Below are positions 1 to 9,692 of a stretch of 9,692 nucleotides of DNA, piece after piece. The notes under the pieces were generated by a model. That model had not been told where the DNA came from, ran no database searches, and saw only the letters and a program-made list of their open reading frames with translations. This DNA comes from Paludibacteraceae bacterium (GTDB lineage Bacteria; Bacteroidota; Bacteroidia; Bacteroidales; Paludibacteraceae). The translations under genes were made by a program, and so were the position numbers. Location of the stretch: assembly GCA_017960065.1 (NCBI GenBank), contig JAGCZK010000150.1, positions 1-9,692 on the forward strand, written 5' to 3'. Numbering within the stretch: the stretch's first letter is position 1; each line of letters begins with the position of its first letter.

Positions 1-1
1 C

Positions 2-40
2 GAGAAGGACCATCTGCAACCGGCCTCCCTGTTGAAGTAA
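2..40 (+). CDS. possible 3' end of an unidentified plus-strand gene
   Basis: One plus-strand frame is open from the left edge and reads EKDHLQPASLLK followed by a TAA at 38-40. A strong hairpin terminator begins about 20 nt after this stop, which is the spacing expected after the last gene of a transcript. That placement is the only reason to prefer this frame. Another plus frame also stays open across the region, and the third stops at 33-35. Twelve residues are too few to recognise a family, so no function is proposed. It would be convergent with ssb. Confidence 0.3.
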   Translation, partial: EKDHLQPASLLK

Positions 41-60
41 GCCCTTGCAACGATCCCAAA

Positions 61-92
61 AAGAAAGGGAACCCGACTGGGTTCCCTTTTTT
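61..92. terminator. bidirectional rho-independent terminator between the left-edge gene and ssb
   Basis: The sequence AAAGGGAACCC (64-74), a GACT loop (75-78) and GGGTTCCCTTT (79-89) form a perfect 11-bp stem. Flanking A's (61-62) and T's (91-92) can extend it. On the plus strand the stem runs into a six-T tract ending at 92. Read on the minus strand it is followed by TTTCTTTTTGGG. It lies 22 nt beyond the ssb stop and about 20 nt beyond the TAA at 38-40, so it can serve both converging transcripts. Confidence 0.85.
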
Positions 93-114
93 GCGAAATA
101 ACGTTGGTGTTCAA

Positions 115-558
115 TTAAAACGGAAGATCCTCGCCTTCCTTCTTGCTTTCCTTGCTTTCCTTGCCTTTGGGGGCGGGGGCTGCTGCGGGAGCTGCTGCGG
201 CAGGTTCGGCATTGTTGTTGTCGGCGCGGCGGCCCAGCAATTGCATGGTGTCGGCTTGGATCTCGACCACCGTGCGCTCCTGGCCTTCCTTGTTGGTGTA
301 GGTGCGCGACTGGATGCGGCCCTCAATGTAGAGCTGGCTGCCCTTGCGCACGTATTTTTCGGCCGTTTCGGCCAAACCTCTCCACAACACGATGCGATGC
401 CATTCGGTGCGTTCCGGAACGGTGACGCCGCTCGAAGTGGTGTAGCCGCGTTCGGTGGTGGCCAAGTTGAAATTTGCTACGGCAACGTGGTTGTCGAGGT
501 AGCGGACTTCGGGGTCGCTGCCAACGTTGCCAACTAAAATGACTTTGTTTACTGACAT
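115..558 (-). CDS. ssb: single-stranded DNA-binding protein SSB
   Basis: This 147-residue protein coats single-stranded DNA during replication, recombination and repair and recruits partner proteins through its C-terminal tip. Residues 1-110 form the OB-fold domain, with the family signatures MSVNKVILVGNVGSDPEVRY at the start, VANFNLAT (27-34), TEWHRIVLW (51-59) and GSQLYIEGRIQSRTY (73-87). Residues 111-140 are a disordered linker rich in Ala and Pro and then in Lys, Glu and Ser. The protein ends in the acidic-hydrophobic tip GEDLPF, the binding site for replication and repair partners. The ATG at 556-558 gives the canonical SSB N-terminus. The leader has no Shine-Dalgarno site and is AT-rich, as is usual in Bacteroidetes. 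The gene follows the lipoprotein gene on the same strand after 44 nt, so read-through is possible. No convincing promoter of its own was seen. Length and domain order are normal. Confidence 0.97.
   Translation of the reverse strand: MSVNKVILVGNVGSDPEVRYLDNHVAVANFNLATTERGYTTSSGVTVPERTEWHRIVLWRGLAETAEKYVRKGSQLYIEGRIQSRTYTNKEGQERTVVEIQADTMQLLGRRADNNNAEPAAAAPAAAPAPKGKESKESKKEGEDLPF
142..168. repeat. 9-bp tandem repeat in the ssb linker
   Basis: The plus-strand unit CTTGCTTTC occurs twice back to back (142-150 and 151-159) and is followed by a diverged third unit CTTGCCTTT (160-168). The unit length is a multiple of three, so copy-number change keeps the ssb frame. It encodes the repeated Lys-Glu-Ser of the linker just before the conserved C-terminal tip. 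Confidence 0.6.
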
Positions 559-602
559 AACTGTTTGATTTAAAAATTAAGAATTAAGTTGTTTGTATCA
601 GG

Positions 603-1169
603 TTACTTCGCAAATTCTATCCAATAATTTCCAGTATTCCCGTTGTTGATTTCGAATTCGCCTGTAACGACGATTTTGCCGTTGCTGTAAACCGTCGACA
701 GGTTGTCGGATTCGGAGTCCATGGTGAATACGATGTTTTCCCCCTCTATGGCCCAAGTGCCCTCACCCGAGGTGATAAGCGGGTTTTCGCAATCGATTTC
801 CATGGCAAAGCTGTGGTTGGCGTTGCAGGTGATGGTCGAGGCGAACACGCATTCACCCGTCAGGTTGGCTTCGGGGTAAACCATGGACAGCAGTTGTCCA
901 AGCGTGTTGTCAAACTCCTCGGCGCTGGTAATGGGTTGAGGGGGCATGCCGATGTTGATGGAAATCGAAGACAAGGTCCAGGTACCCACGATTTTGGCGT
1001 CGGTGACATTGTCGTCATCGTCTTCGGGGCCGGGTTGGGGATCGTCGGTGTCGCCGGTCTGCTCCTGGTCGGGCGTTTGTTGCGGTTCCTGCTCCTTGTC
1101 GTTGCAGCCGCAGGATGCCACGGCCAGCATGCCGGCCAAAACGATGTTGAAAAGCGATTCTTTTTTCAT
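603..1169 (-). CDS. secreted lipoprotein with a lipocalin-like domain
   Basis: This predicted lipoprotein has 188 residues from the ATG at 1167-1169. It opens with Met-Lys-Lys, a hydrophobic stretch (LFNIVLAGMLAVA) and a VASC lipobox with the lipidated Cys at residue 20. Acidic residues follow (CGCNDKEQE), then a low-complexity tether rich in Asp, Glu, Pro, Gln and Thr with a DDDD run. An acidic patch just after the Cys is known to favour surface export of lipoproteins in Bacteroidetes, so surface display is possible. The remaining 135 or so residues contain IVGTWTLSSISI and later GEGTWAIEGENIVFTMD. This paired GTW pattern is typical of the small lipocalin-like beta-barrel lipoproteins common in Bacteroidales. 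That family assignment is by eye, and no ligand or role is known. An in-frame ATG at 1188-1190 would add seven residues, but it sits where transcription should begin from the promoter at 1192-1224, so 1169 is preferred. Likely upstream partner of ssb. Confidence 0.8.
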   Translation of the reverse strand: MKKESLFNIVLAGMLAVASCGCNDKEQEPQQTPDQEQTGDTDDPQPGPEDDDDNVTDAKIVGTWTLSSISINIGMPPQPITSAEEFDNTLGQLLSMVYPEANLTGECVFASTITCNANHSFAMEIDCENPLITSGEGTWAIEGENIVFTMDSESDNLSTVYSNGKIVVTGEFEINNGNTGNYWIEFAK

Positions 1170-1191
1170 ACGCATGATTTTTTTGTCCATG

Positions 1192-1224
1192 CAAATTTAC
1201 GATATTTTTTGTCATTGGGGCAAT
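1192..1224 (-). promoter_or_regulatory. Bacteroidetes-type promoter for the lipoprotein gene
   Basis: Read on the minus strand, TAAATTTG (1199 to 1192) matches the Bacteroidetes -7 consensus TAnnTTTG exactly. A partial -33 element ATTG (1224 to 1221) lies 21 nt upstream, against the consensus TTTG and about 19-21 nt. The expected transcription start falls a few bases below 1192, roughly 1184-1189. That leaves a short leader before the ATG at 1169 and makes the ATG at 1190 an unlikely start. Confidence 0.55.
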
Positions 1225-1238
1225 CTGTCCGCTTTTTT

Positions 1239-1270
1239 TTTGTTAGTTTGTCAAAATCTCCTTATATTTA
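1239..1270 (+). promoter_or_regulatory. candidate Bacteroidetes-type promoter for mltF
   Basis: TTTG at 1239-1242 is followed after 20 nt by TATATTTA at 1263-1270, which matches TAnnTTTG at all positions but the last. The -33 element lies at the end of a nine-T run (1233-1241). The -7 element ends only 4 nt before the ATG at 1275, so a transcript from it would have almost no leader. It faces the promoter of the lipoprotein gene within the same 84-bp divergent region. Confidence 0.4.
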
Positions 1271-1274
1271 CTTT

Positions 1275-2654
1275 ATGATGTTCAAACGACAGGTGATATG
1301 GGGGTTGCTGGGCCTGCTGCTGTTGCTGGCGGGTTGTGTGCGCAAGAGTGTCCCGACCGACGAGGTGCGCGACCTAGCGCAGATTGTGGAGTCTGGGGTG
1401 CTGCGTGTGGTCACCATGTCGGGCCCGATGTCGTACTTCAGCTATAAGGACAACGACATGGGCTATGAGTATGAATTCGCCAAGCATCTGGCCGAAGAGT
1501 TGGGAGTGGAGATGCAGTTGCTGGTGGTGGACAATACCGAAGAGATGGTTGCCAGCCTGTTGACGGGCAAGGCCGATCTGATCGCCTACCGCCTGCCCTG
1601 TACCACCCAAAACAAAGACCGCGTGCTGTTTACCAAACGCGAATACATCACCAACCAGGTCATTGTCCAATGCAAGTCCGACACCATGGTGCGCAACATC
1701 CTCGATTTGAACGGCAAGGAAGTGCACGTCATCAAAAACTCGATATACGAAAACCGCTTGCGCAACATCAACGAAGAAATCGGGGGCGACATGATTATTG
1801 TCGAAGCCGACGATTCGCTGACGCTCGACGATTTGATTTCGCAAGTGGCGCACAAGCAGATTGGCATTACCATTGCCGACATGGATTTGGCCCGCCTCGA
1901 CAAAACCTATTTCTCCAACATCGACTACTCGCTCGAGGTGAGTTTTCCGCAGCGCTCGGCCTGGGCGGTGAGCAAGGAGGCGGTCGATTTGCTCTACTAT
2001 ATCAACGAATGGACGGCCAACACCCAGCGAAAGCTGTATTTTTCGGCCATCTACCGCAAATACTTCGAAAAGAGCAAGTATTTCGAGTCGGTCGGAATGG
2101 TGCGCATCAACGGCCGCTCGCGGATTTCGTCGTTCGACGACATCTTTCGCAAGTACGCCTCCATCCCCGGCTGGGACTGGCGCTTGCTGTCGGCCGTGGC
2201 CTACAAGGAATCCAAATTCGACCCGAACGTGATTTCGTGGGCGGGCGCCTGCGGCCTGATGCAGCTGATGCCTAGCACGGCGGTGTCGTTGGGAATGACC
2301 GAGGAAGAGTTTCACAACCCCGACCTGAACGTCAAGGCCGGCGCCATGTATATCCGAAAGCTCGAACGCCTGTTTGCCGGTGTCGAAGACCGCGAAGAGC
2401 GCATTAAGTTCACTTTGGCCGCCTACAACTCCGGGCCGGGCCACATCTTCGATGCGCGCGCCCTGGCCGAAAAACACGGCAAGAACCCGGATGTCTGGAG
2501 CGAGGTCGAGCCCTATGTGCTGCTCAAGGCCGATCCCGAATACTATACCGACGAAGTCTGCAAATACGGCTATTGTCGCGGTGAGGAGACCGTCGATTAT
2601 GTCCGTATTATATGGGACAAGTACGAGGAATACAAAACCTGGGCCCATAAGTAG
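1275..2654 (+). CDS. mltF: MltF-type lytic transglycosylase lipoprotein
   Basis: This predicted 459-residue enzyme cleaves the MurNAc-GlcNAc bond of peptidoglycan with formation of 1,6-anhydroMurNAc. The N-terminus is a lipoprotein signal: MMFKRQ, a Leu-rich core, and LLAGC with the lipidated Cys at residue 21, so it should be membrane-anchored in the periplasm. Residues about 35-270 resemble a solute-binding protein family 3 domain (SGVLRVVTMSGPMSYFSY onward). In MltF of gamma-proteobacteria this domain is regulatory. Residues about 290-450 form the SLT catalytic domain: WDWRLLSAVAYKES with the presumed catalytic Glu312, GLMQLMPSTA (327-336) and AAYNSG (382-387). The following FDARALAEKHGKNPDVW and YGYCRGEETVDYV segments are characteristic of MltF. 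It is shorter than the E. coli enzyme (about 518 residues) and unlike it has a clear lipobox. CKYGYC (429-434) contains two closely spaced Cys that could pair. Starts at 1275 and 1278 are both possible. It stands alone, divergent from the lipoprotein gene and convergent with rpoC. Confidence 0.92.
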   Translation: MMFKRQVIWGLLGLLLLLAGCVRKSVPTDEVRDLAQIVESGVLRVVTMSGPMSYFSYKDNDMGYEYEFAKHLAEELGVEMQLLVVDNTEEMVASLLTGKADLIAYRLPCTTQNKDRVLFTKREYITNQVIVQCKSDTMVRNILDLNGKEVHVIKNSIYENRLRNINEEIGGDMIIVEADDSLTLDDLISQVAHKQIGITIADMDLARLDKTYFSNIDYSLEVSFPQRSAWAVSKEAVDLLYYINEWTANTQRKLYFSAIYRKYFEKSKYFESVGMVRINGRSRISSFDDIFRKYASIPGWDWRLLSAVAYKESKFDPNVISWAGACGLMQLMPSTAVSLGMTEEEFHNPDLNVKAGAMYIRKLERLFAGVEDREERIKFTLAAYNSGPGHIFDARALAEKHGKNPDVWSEVEPYVLLKADPEYYTDEVCKYGYCRGEETVDYVRIIWDKYEEYKTWAHK

Positions 2655-2669
2655 GGCCGACCGATACCC

Positions 2670-2709
2670 AAAAGAGCGGGGGCAACCGTCGGTTGCCCCC
2701 GCTCTTTTT
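2670..2709. terminator. bidirectional terminator between mltF and rpoC
   Basis: Bases 2670-2687 (AAAAGAGCGGGGGCAACC) pair perfectly with 2691-2708 (GGTTGCCCCCGCTCTTTT) around a three-base GTC loop. The 18-bp stem is GC-rich in the middle with an A tract at its foot on one side and a T tract on the other, so it works as an intrinsic terminator in both directions. It starts 16 nt after the mltF stop and lies 15 nt past the rpoC stop. It therefore ends both converging units, including the whole rpoBC operon. Confidence 0.92.
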
Positions 2710-2723
2710 ATGTGAACAGCACG

Positions 2724-7004
<4,281 letters not shown>

Positions 7005-7011
7005 AATTGTG

Positions 7012-7017
7012 TCCTTT
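7012..7017 (-). promoter_or_regulatory. Shine-Dalgarno-like site for rpoC
   Basis: The short rpoB-rpoC junction on the minus strand contains AAAGGA (7017 to 7012), 7 nt before the rpoC ATG and touching the rpoB TAA. The starts of ssb, the lipoprotein gene and mltF have no such motif. Bacteroidetes use Shine-Dalgarno pairing little, so the functional weight of this site is uncertain. Confidence 0.45.
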
Positions 7018-9537
7018 TTAGTCCAAATTGATGCTCAAGCCCAAACCTTTCAATTCATTTAACAATACGTTGAGGGATTCGGGGATTCCCGGAGTGGGAA
7101 GCGGATCACCTTTGACGATGGCTTCGTAAGATTTGGCTCGTCCCATCACATCGTCAGACTTGATGGTCAGAATCTCTTGCAAAATATGTGCGGCACCGAA
7201 GGCTTCGAGTGCCCAAACCTCCATTTCACCGAAACGTTGGCCACCGAATTGCGCCTTACCGCCCAAGGGTTGTTGGGTGATAAGCGAGTACGGTCCAATC
7301 GAACGGGCGTGCATCTTGTCGTCGACCATGTGGCCCAACTTCAGCATGTAGATGACACCTACCGTAGCCGGTTGGTCGAAGCGCTCGCCGGTACCGCCGT
7401 CATACAGGTAGGTCTTGCCGTAGCGGGGCAGGCCTGCCTTGTCGGTCCAGGTGTTGAGGTCGTCCAGGGTGGCACCGTCGAAAATCGGCGTGGCGAACTT
7501 GACGCCCAGCTCTTTGCCGGCCCAGCCCAAAACGGTTTCGAAGATTTGTCCCAGGTTCATACGCGAAGGCACACCCAGCGGGTTCAGTACGATATCCACC
7601 GGAGTACCGTCGGCGAGGAAAGGCATGTCTTCCTGACGAACGATACGCGATACGATACCTTTGTTACCGTGGCGGCCGGCCATCTTGTCACCCACGCGGA
7701 TTTTGCGTTTCTTGGCGATATAGACTTTGGCCAGCTTGATGATGCCCGAAGGCAGCTCGTCGCCGATGGTGCGGTTGTATTTTTCGCGTTTCAGCACGGC
7801 ATCCAGCTCTTTGTACTTGCGCACATAGTTTTGGATGACGTCGCGGATCATGTCGTTCTTGTGGGCGTCGGTCGTCCATTTACCCGTTTGGATGTCCATG
7901 TAGTTGAGTTCCATCAACTGTTTTTGGGTAAACTTGTTGCCTTTGGCAATCACGTCTGCGCCCAAGAAGTCTTTGACACCCTGCGAGGTCTTGCCGTTGG
8001 TCAGTACCATCAGCTTGTCCACGAGGATCGTCTTCAAAGCCAAGGCCTTTTCTTCGAAGTCCTCTTCGAGTTTGGCCATCTCGGCTTTCTCGGCGGCTTT
8101 GGTCTTCTTGCCTTTTTCCACACGCGAGAAGAGGCGTTTGCCGATAACGACGCCGCGCAGCGACGGAGTGGCTTTCAGCGAAGCGTCTTTCACATCACCG
8201 GCTTTGTCGCCGAAGATGGCGCGCAACAGTTTCTCTTCGGGCGAGGGGTCGGATTCGCCTTTCGGCGTGATTTTACCGATGAGGATGTCGCCCGGTTCGA
8301 TCAGCGCACCTACGCGTACGATACCGTTTTCGTCGAGGTTGCGGGTAGCCTCCTCGCTGACGTTGGGGATGTCGGAGGTCAACTCTTCCATGCCGCGTTT
8401 GGTTTCGCGCACTTCCAGGGTGTATTCATCGACGTGTACCGAAGTCAGGATGTCTTCGCGAACGATGCGTTCGTTAATTACGATGGCGTCCTCGTAGTTG
8501 TAACCCTTCCAAGGCATGAAGGCCACCTTCAGGTTCTTACCGATAGCCAGGTCGCCGTTTTGGGTCGAGTAGCCTTCGGTCAGGATTTGTCCCTTCGTTA
8601 CGCGTTGTCCCGGTTTTACAATCGGACGCAAGTCGATGGTGGTGCTTTGGTTGGTTTTTTGGAATTTCGGAATCTGATATTCTTTTACCGGATCGTCGAA
8701 GCGTACGAACAATTCGTCTTCGGTGTAGTCGTAGCGAACTTTGATGGTGGTGGCATCGACAAATTCGATGACGCCGTCGCGTTCAGCGGCGATTTGCGTA
8801 CGCGAGTCTTCGATCAGCTGGCCTTCGAGGCCGGTGCCGACGATAGGAGCTTCGGTGCGAAGCAGAGGAACTGCCTGGCGCATCATGTTCGATCCCATCA
8901 AGGCACGGTTGGCGTCGTCGTGCTCCAAGAACGGAATCAGGGCGGCGGCGATAGAGGCAATCTGTTGCGGAGCCACGTCCATCAATTCCACTTCTTCGGG
9001 GGCAACTACCGGGAAGTCGCTGTCCTGACGGGCTTTTACGCGCGACAGGATGAAGCCGCCTTCATCGTTCAACGGGGCGTTGCCCTGAGCGATGATCTTG
9101 CCTTCCTCTTCTTCGGCAGTCATATAGACAATGTCTTCCTTCTTGAGATCGACTTTGCTCGAATCCACCTTGCGGTACGGAGTTTCGATGAAGCCGAGGT
9201 CGTTGATTTTGGCATACACGCAGAGCGACGAAATCAAACCGATGTTCGGACCTTCGGGCGTTTCGATCGGACACAGACGGCCGTAGTGGGTGTAGTGTAC
9301 GTCGCGCACCTCGAAACCGGCGCGTTCGCGCGACAGACCGCCAGGACCAAGGGCCGACAGACGACGCTTGTGCGTGATTTCGGCCAGCGGGTTGGTTTGG
9401 TCCATGAACTGCGACAGGGCGTTCGTGCCGAAGAACGAGTTGATCATCGACGAAATCGTCTTGGCGTTGATCAGGTCGATCGGGGTGAACACTTCGTTGT
9501 CGCGGACATTCATGCGCTCGCGGATGGTACGGGCCAT
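7018..9537 (-). CDS. rpoB: RNA polymerase subunit beta, C-terminal two thirds (downstream of frameshift)
   Basis: This 839-residue segment is the C-terminal part of RpoB, which with RpoC forms the RNA polymerase catalytic core. Numbering starts at Met1 (9535-9537), an internal Met and not the natural start. The rifampicin region is at 37-65 (GTNALSQFMDQTNPLAEITH then KRRLSALGP), followed by RPIETPEGPNIGLI-like residues at 87-102 and by GYNYEDAIVINE (345-356), whose Glu349 and Asp350 match E. coli Glu813 and Asp814. A charged, Lys/Glu-rich insertion at about 475-590 is a probable coiled coil. GDKMAGRHGNKGIVSRIV (616-633) and KMHARSIGPYSLITQQPLGG (741-760) complete the signature motifs. The natural C-terminus LSINLD ends at a TAA 13 nt before rpoC. 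Upstream of Met1 the expected reading continues one frame over, in the fragment at 9540-9692. TTA, CTA and TCA are again avoided: I find only one, the TTA at 7060-7062, between 7021 and 9537. Confidence 0.95.
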   Translation of the reverse strand: MARTIRERMNVRDNEVFTPIDLINAKTISSMINSFFGTNALSQFMDQTNPLAEITHKRRLSALGPGGLSRERAGFEVRDVHYTHYGRLCPIETPEGPNIGLISSLCVYAKINDLGFIETPYRKVDSSKVDLKKEDIVYMTAEEEEGKIIAQGNAPLNDEGGFILSRVKARQDSDFPVVAPEEVELMDVAPQQIASIAAALIPFLEHDDANRALMGSNMMRQAVPLLRTEAPIVGTGLEGQLIEDSRTQIAAERDGVIEFVDATTIKVRYDYTEDELFVRFDDPVKEYQIPKFQKTNQSTTIDLRPIVKPGQRVTKGQILTEGYSTQNGDLAIGKNLKVAFMPWKGYNYEDAIVINERIVREDILTSVHVDEYTLEVRETKRGMEELTSDIPNVSEEATRNLDENGIVRVGALIEPGDILIGKITPKGESDPSPEEKLLRAIFGDKAGDVKDASLKATPSLRGVVIGKRLFSRVEKGKKTKAAEKAEMAKLEEDFEEKALALKTILVDKLMVLTNGKTSQGVKDFLGADVIAKGNKFTQKQLMELNYMDIQTGKWTTDAHKNDMIRDVIQNYVRKYKELDAVLKREKYNRTIGDELPSGIIKLAKVYIAKKRKIRVGDKMAGRHGNKGIVSRIVRQEDMPFLADGTPVDIVLNPLGVPSRMNLGQIFETVLGWAGKELGVKFATPIFDGATLDDLNTWTDKAGLPRYGKTYLYDGGTGERFDQPATVGVIYMLKLGHMVDDKMHARSIGPYSLITQQPLGGKAQFGGQRFGEMEVWALEAFGAAHILQEILTIKSDDVMGRAKSYEAIVKGDPLPTPGIPESLNVLLNELKGLGLSINLD

Positions 9538-9545
9538 ACGGCTAG
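9538..9545 (-). other. rpoB: single-base deletion (frameshift) in rpoB
   Basis: On the minus strand the upstream fragment reads ...FGVGLA to the codon GCC (9542-9540). The downstream fragment begins CGT ATG GCC (Arg-Met-Ala) with CGT at 9540-9538. Both need base 9540, so exactly one base is missing: GCC GT ATG is seen where GCC CGT ATG is expected. Conserved Bacteroidales RpoB continues GVGLARMARTIRERM without a break. The adjacent Leu codon is CTA (9545-9543), a codon otherwise almost absent from this operon. A sequencing or assembly error is the most likely cause. Confidence 0.85.
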
Positions 9546-9692
9546 ACCTACACCAAACTGGTTGTAGAGCTGTTCGCCTACGGTACGCACACGACGGTTG
9601 CTCAAGTGGTCGATATCATCCACATCGGCTTTCGAGTTGATCAGCTCGATGAGGTATTTGATGATTTCGATGATGTCTTCTTTGGTCAGCAC
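9540..9692 (-). CDS. rpoB: RNA polymerase subunit beta, upstream fragment, open at the right edge
   Basis: This is the stretch of RpoB that precedes the frameshift. It reads VLTKEDIIEIIKYLIELINS then KADVDDIDHLSNRRVRTVGE and QLYNQFGVGLA. The DDIDHLSNRRVRTVGE segment is a hallmark of bacterial beta subunits. The first visible codon, GTG at 9690-9692, is an internal Val and not a start: the frame is open to the edge, and about 400 residues of RpoB (about 420 by E. coli numbering) must lie beyond it. If read without correction this frame would run on as VWPVPSASA and stop at 9510-9512, giving a truncated beta subunit that lacks the rifampicin region and all downstream catalytic elements. Confidence 0.9.

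Noticed and set aside
559..602. Own promoter for ssb in the 44-nt gap (TAATTTTT at 579-572 on the minus strand)
   Set aside because: The last base does not match TAnnTTTG and no TTTG lies at the right distance. The nearest upstream TTTG is associated with a different, weaker box, so the evidence is too thin to call.
813..1274. Upstream extension of the mltF frame to 813
   Set aside because: It lies antisense to the lipoprotein gene and crosses the AT-rich promoter region. The lipoprotein signal peptide of MltF begins at 1275.
1374..2648. 424-codon minus-strand open frame opposite mltF
   Set aside because: It is an in-register antisense shadow. mltF has a signal peptide, lipobox and catalytic motifs, while this frame has none.
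7177..9567. 796-codon plus-strand open frame opposite rpoB
   Set aside because: It is an in-register antisense shadow of a clearly genuine gene and shows no domain of its own.
9510..9692. Separate small gene starting at GTG 9692
   Set aside because: The sequence is internal RpoB. The GTG codes for an internal Val, and the tail after 9540 is a frameshift artefact.

Overview
The window comes from the chromosome of a Bacteroidetes bacterium, most probably order Bacteroidales. The evidence is the near-canonical RpoB and RpoC sequences, including the RpoC N-terminus of the Bacteroidales type (SNFSK-like, then LASPEEILE and GEVLKPETINYRTYKPERDG). Promoter-like motifs of the Bacteroidetes TTTG / TAnnTTTG type, two lipoproteins, and AT-rich leaders mostly without Shine-Dalgarno sites agree with this. 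Coding GC is moderate (roughly 50-55% by eye). Genus cannot be fixed from what is visible.

Layout from left to right. Bases 1-40 probably hold the last codons of an unidentified plus-strand gene. A perfect hairpin at 61-92 can terminate that gene and also ssb, which arrives from the other side. ssb (115-558, minus) encodes single-stranded DNA-binding protein. Behind it on the same strand is a small secreted lipoprotein with a lipocalin-like look (603-1169, minus), 44 nt upstream of ssb. An 84-bp AT-rich divergent promoter region separates it from an MltF-type lytic transglycosylase lipoprotein (1275-2654, plus). A second perfect hairpin (2670-2709) lies between mltF and the converging RNA polymerase operon. 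rpoC (2724-7004, minus) and rpoB (7018 to the right edge, minus) fill the remaining 70% of the window. rpoB is transcribed first and its 5' part lies outside the window.

The main anomaly is in rpoB. About 150 bases from the right edge one base is missing relative to the conserved protein (around 9540), so rpoB reads as two fragments. As rpoB is essential and the protein is otherwise textbook, a sequencing or assembly error is the likeliest cause. Functionally this is housekeeping territory: DNA maintenance (ssb), envelope (lipoprotein, mltF) and transcription (rpoBC). I found no mobile element, CRISPR array, tRNA, rRNA, defence system or novel system. The very long open frames opposite rpoB, rpoC and mltF are explained by near-total avoidance of TTA, CTA and TCA codons in the real genes. 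There is no gene-free stretch over 300 bases.
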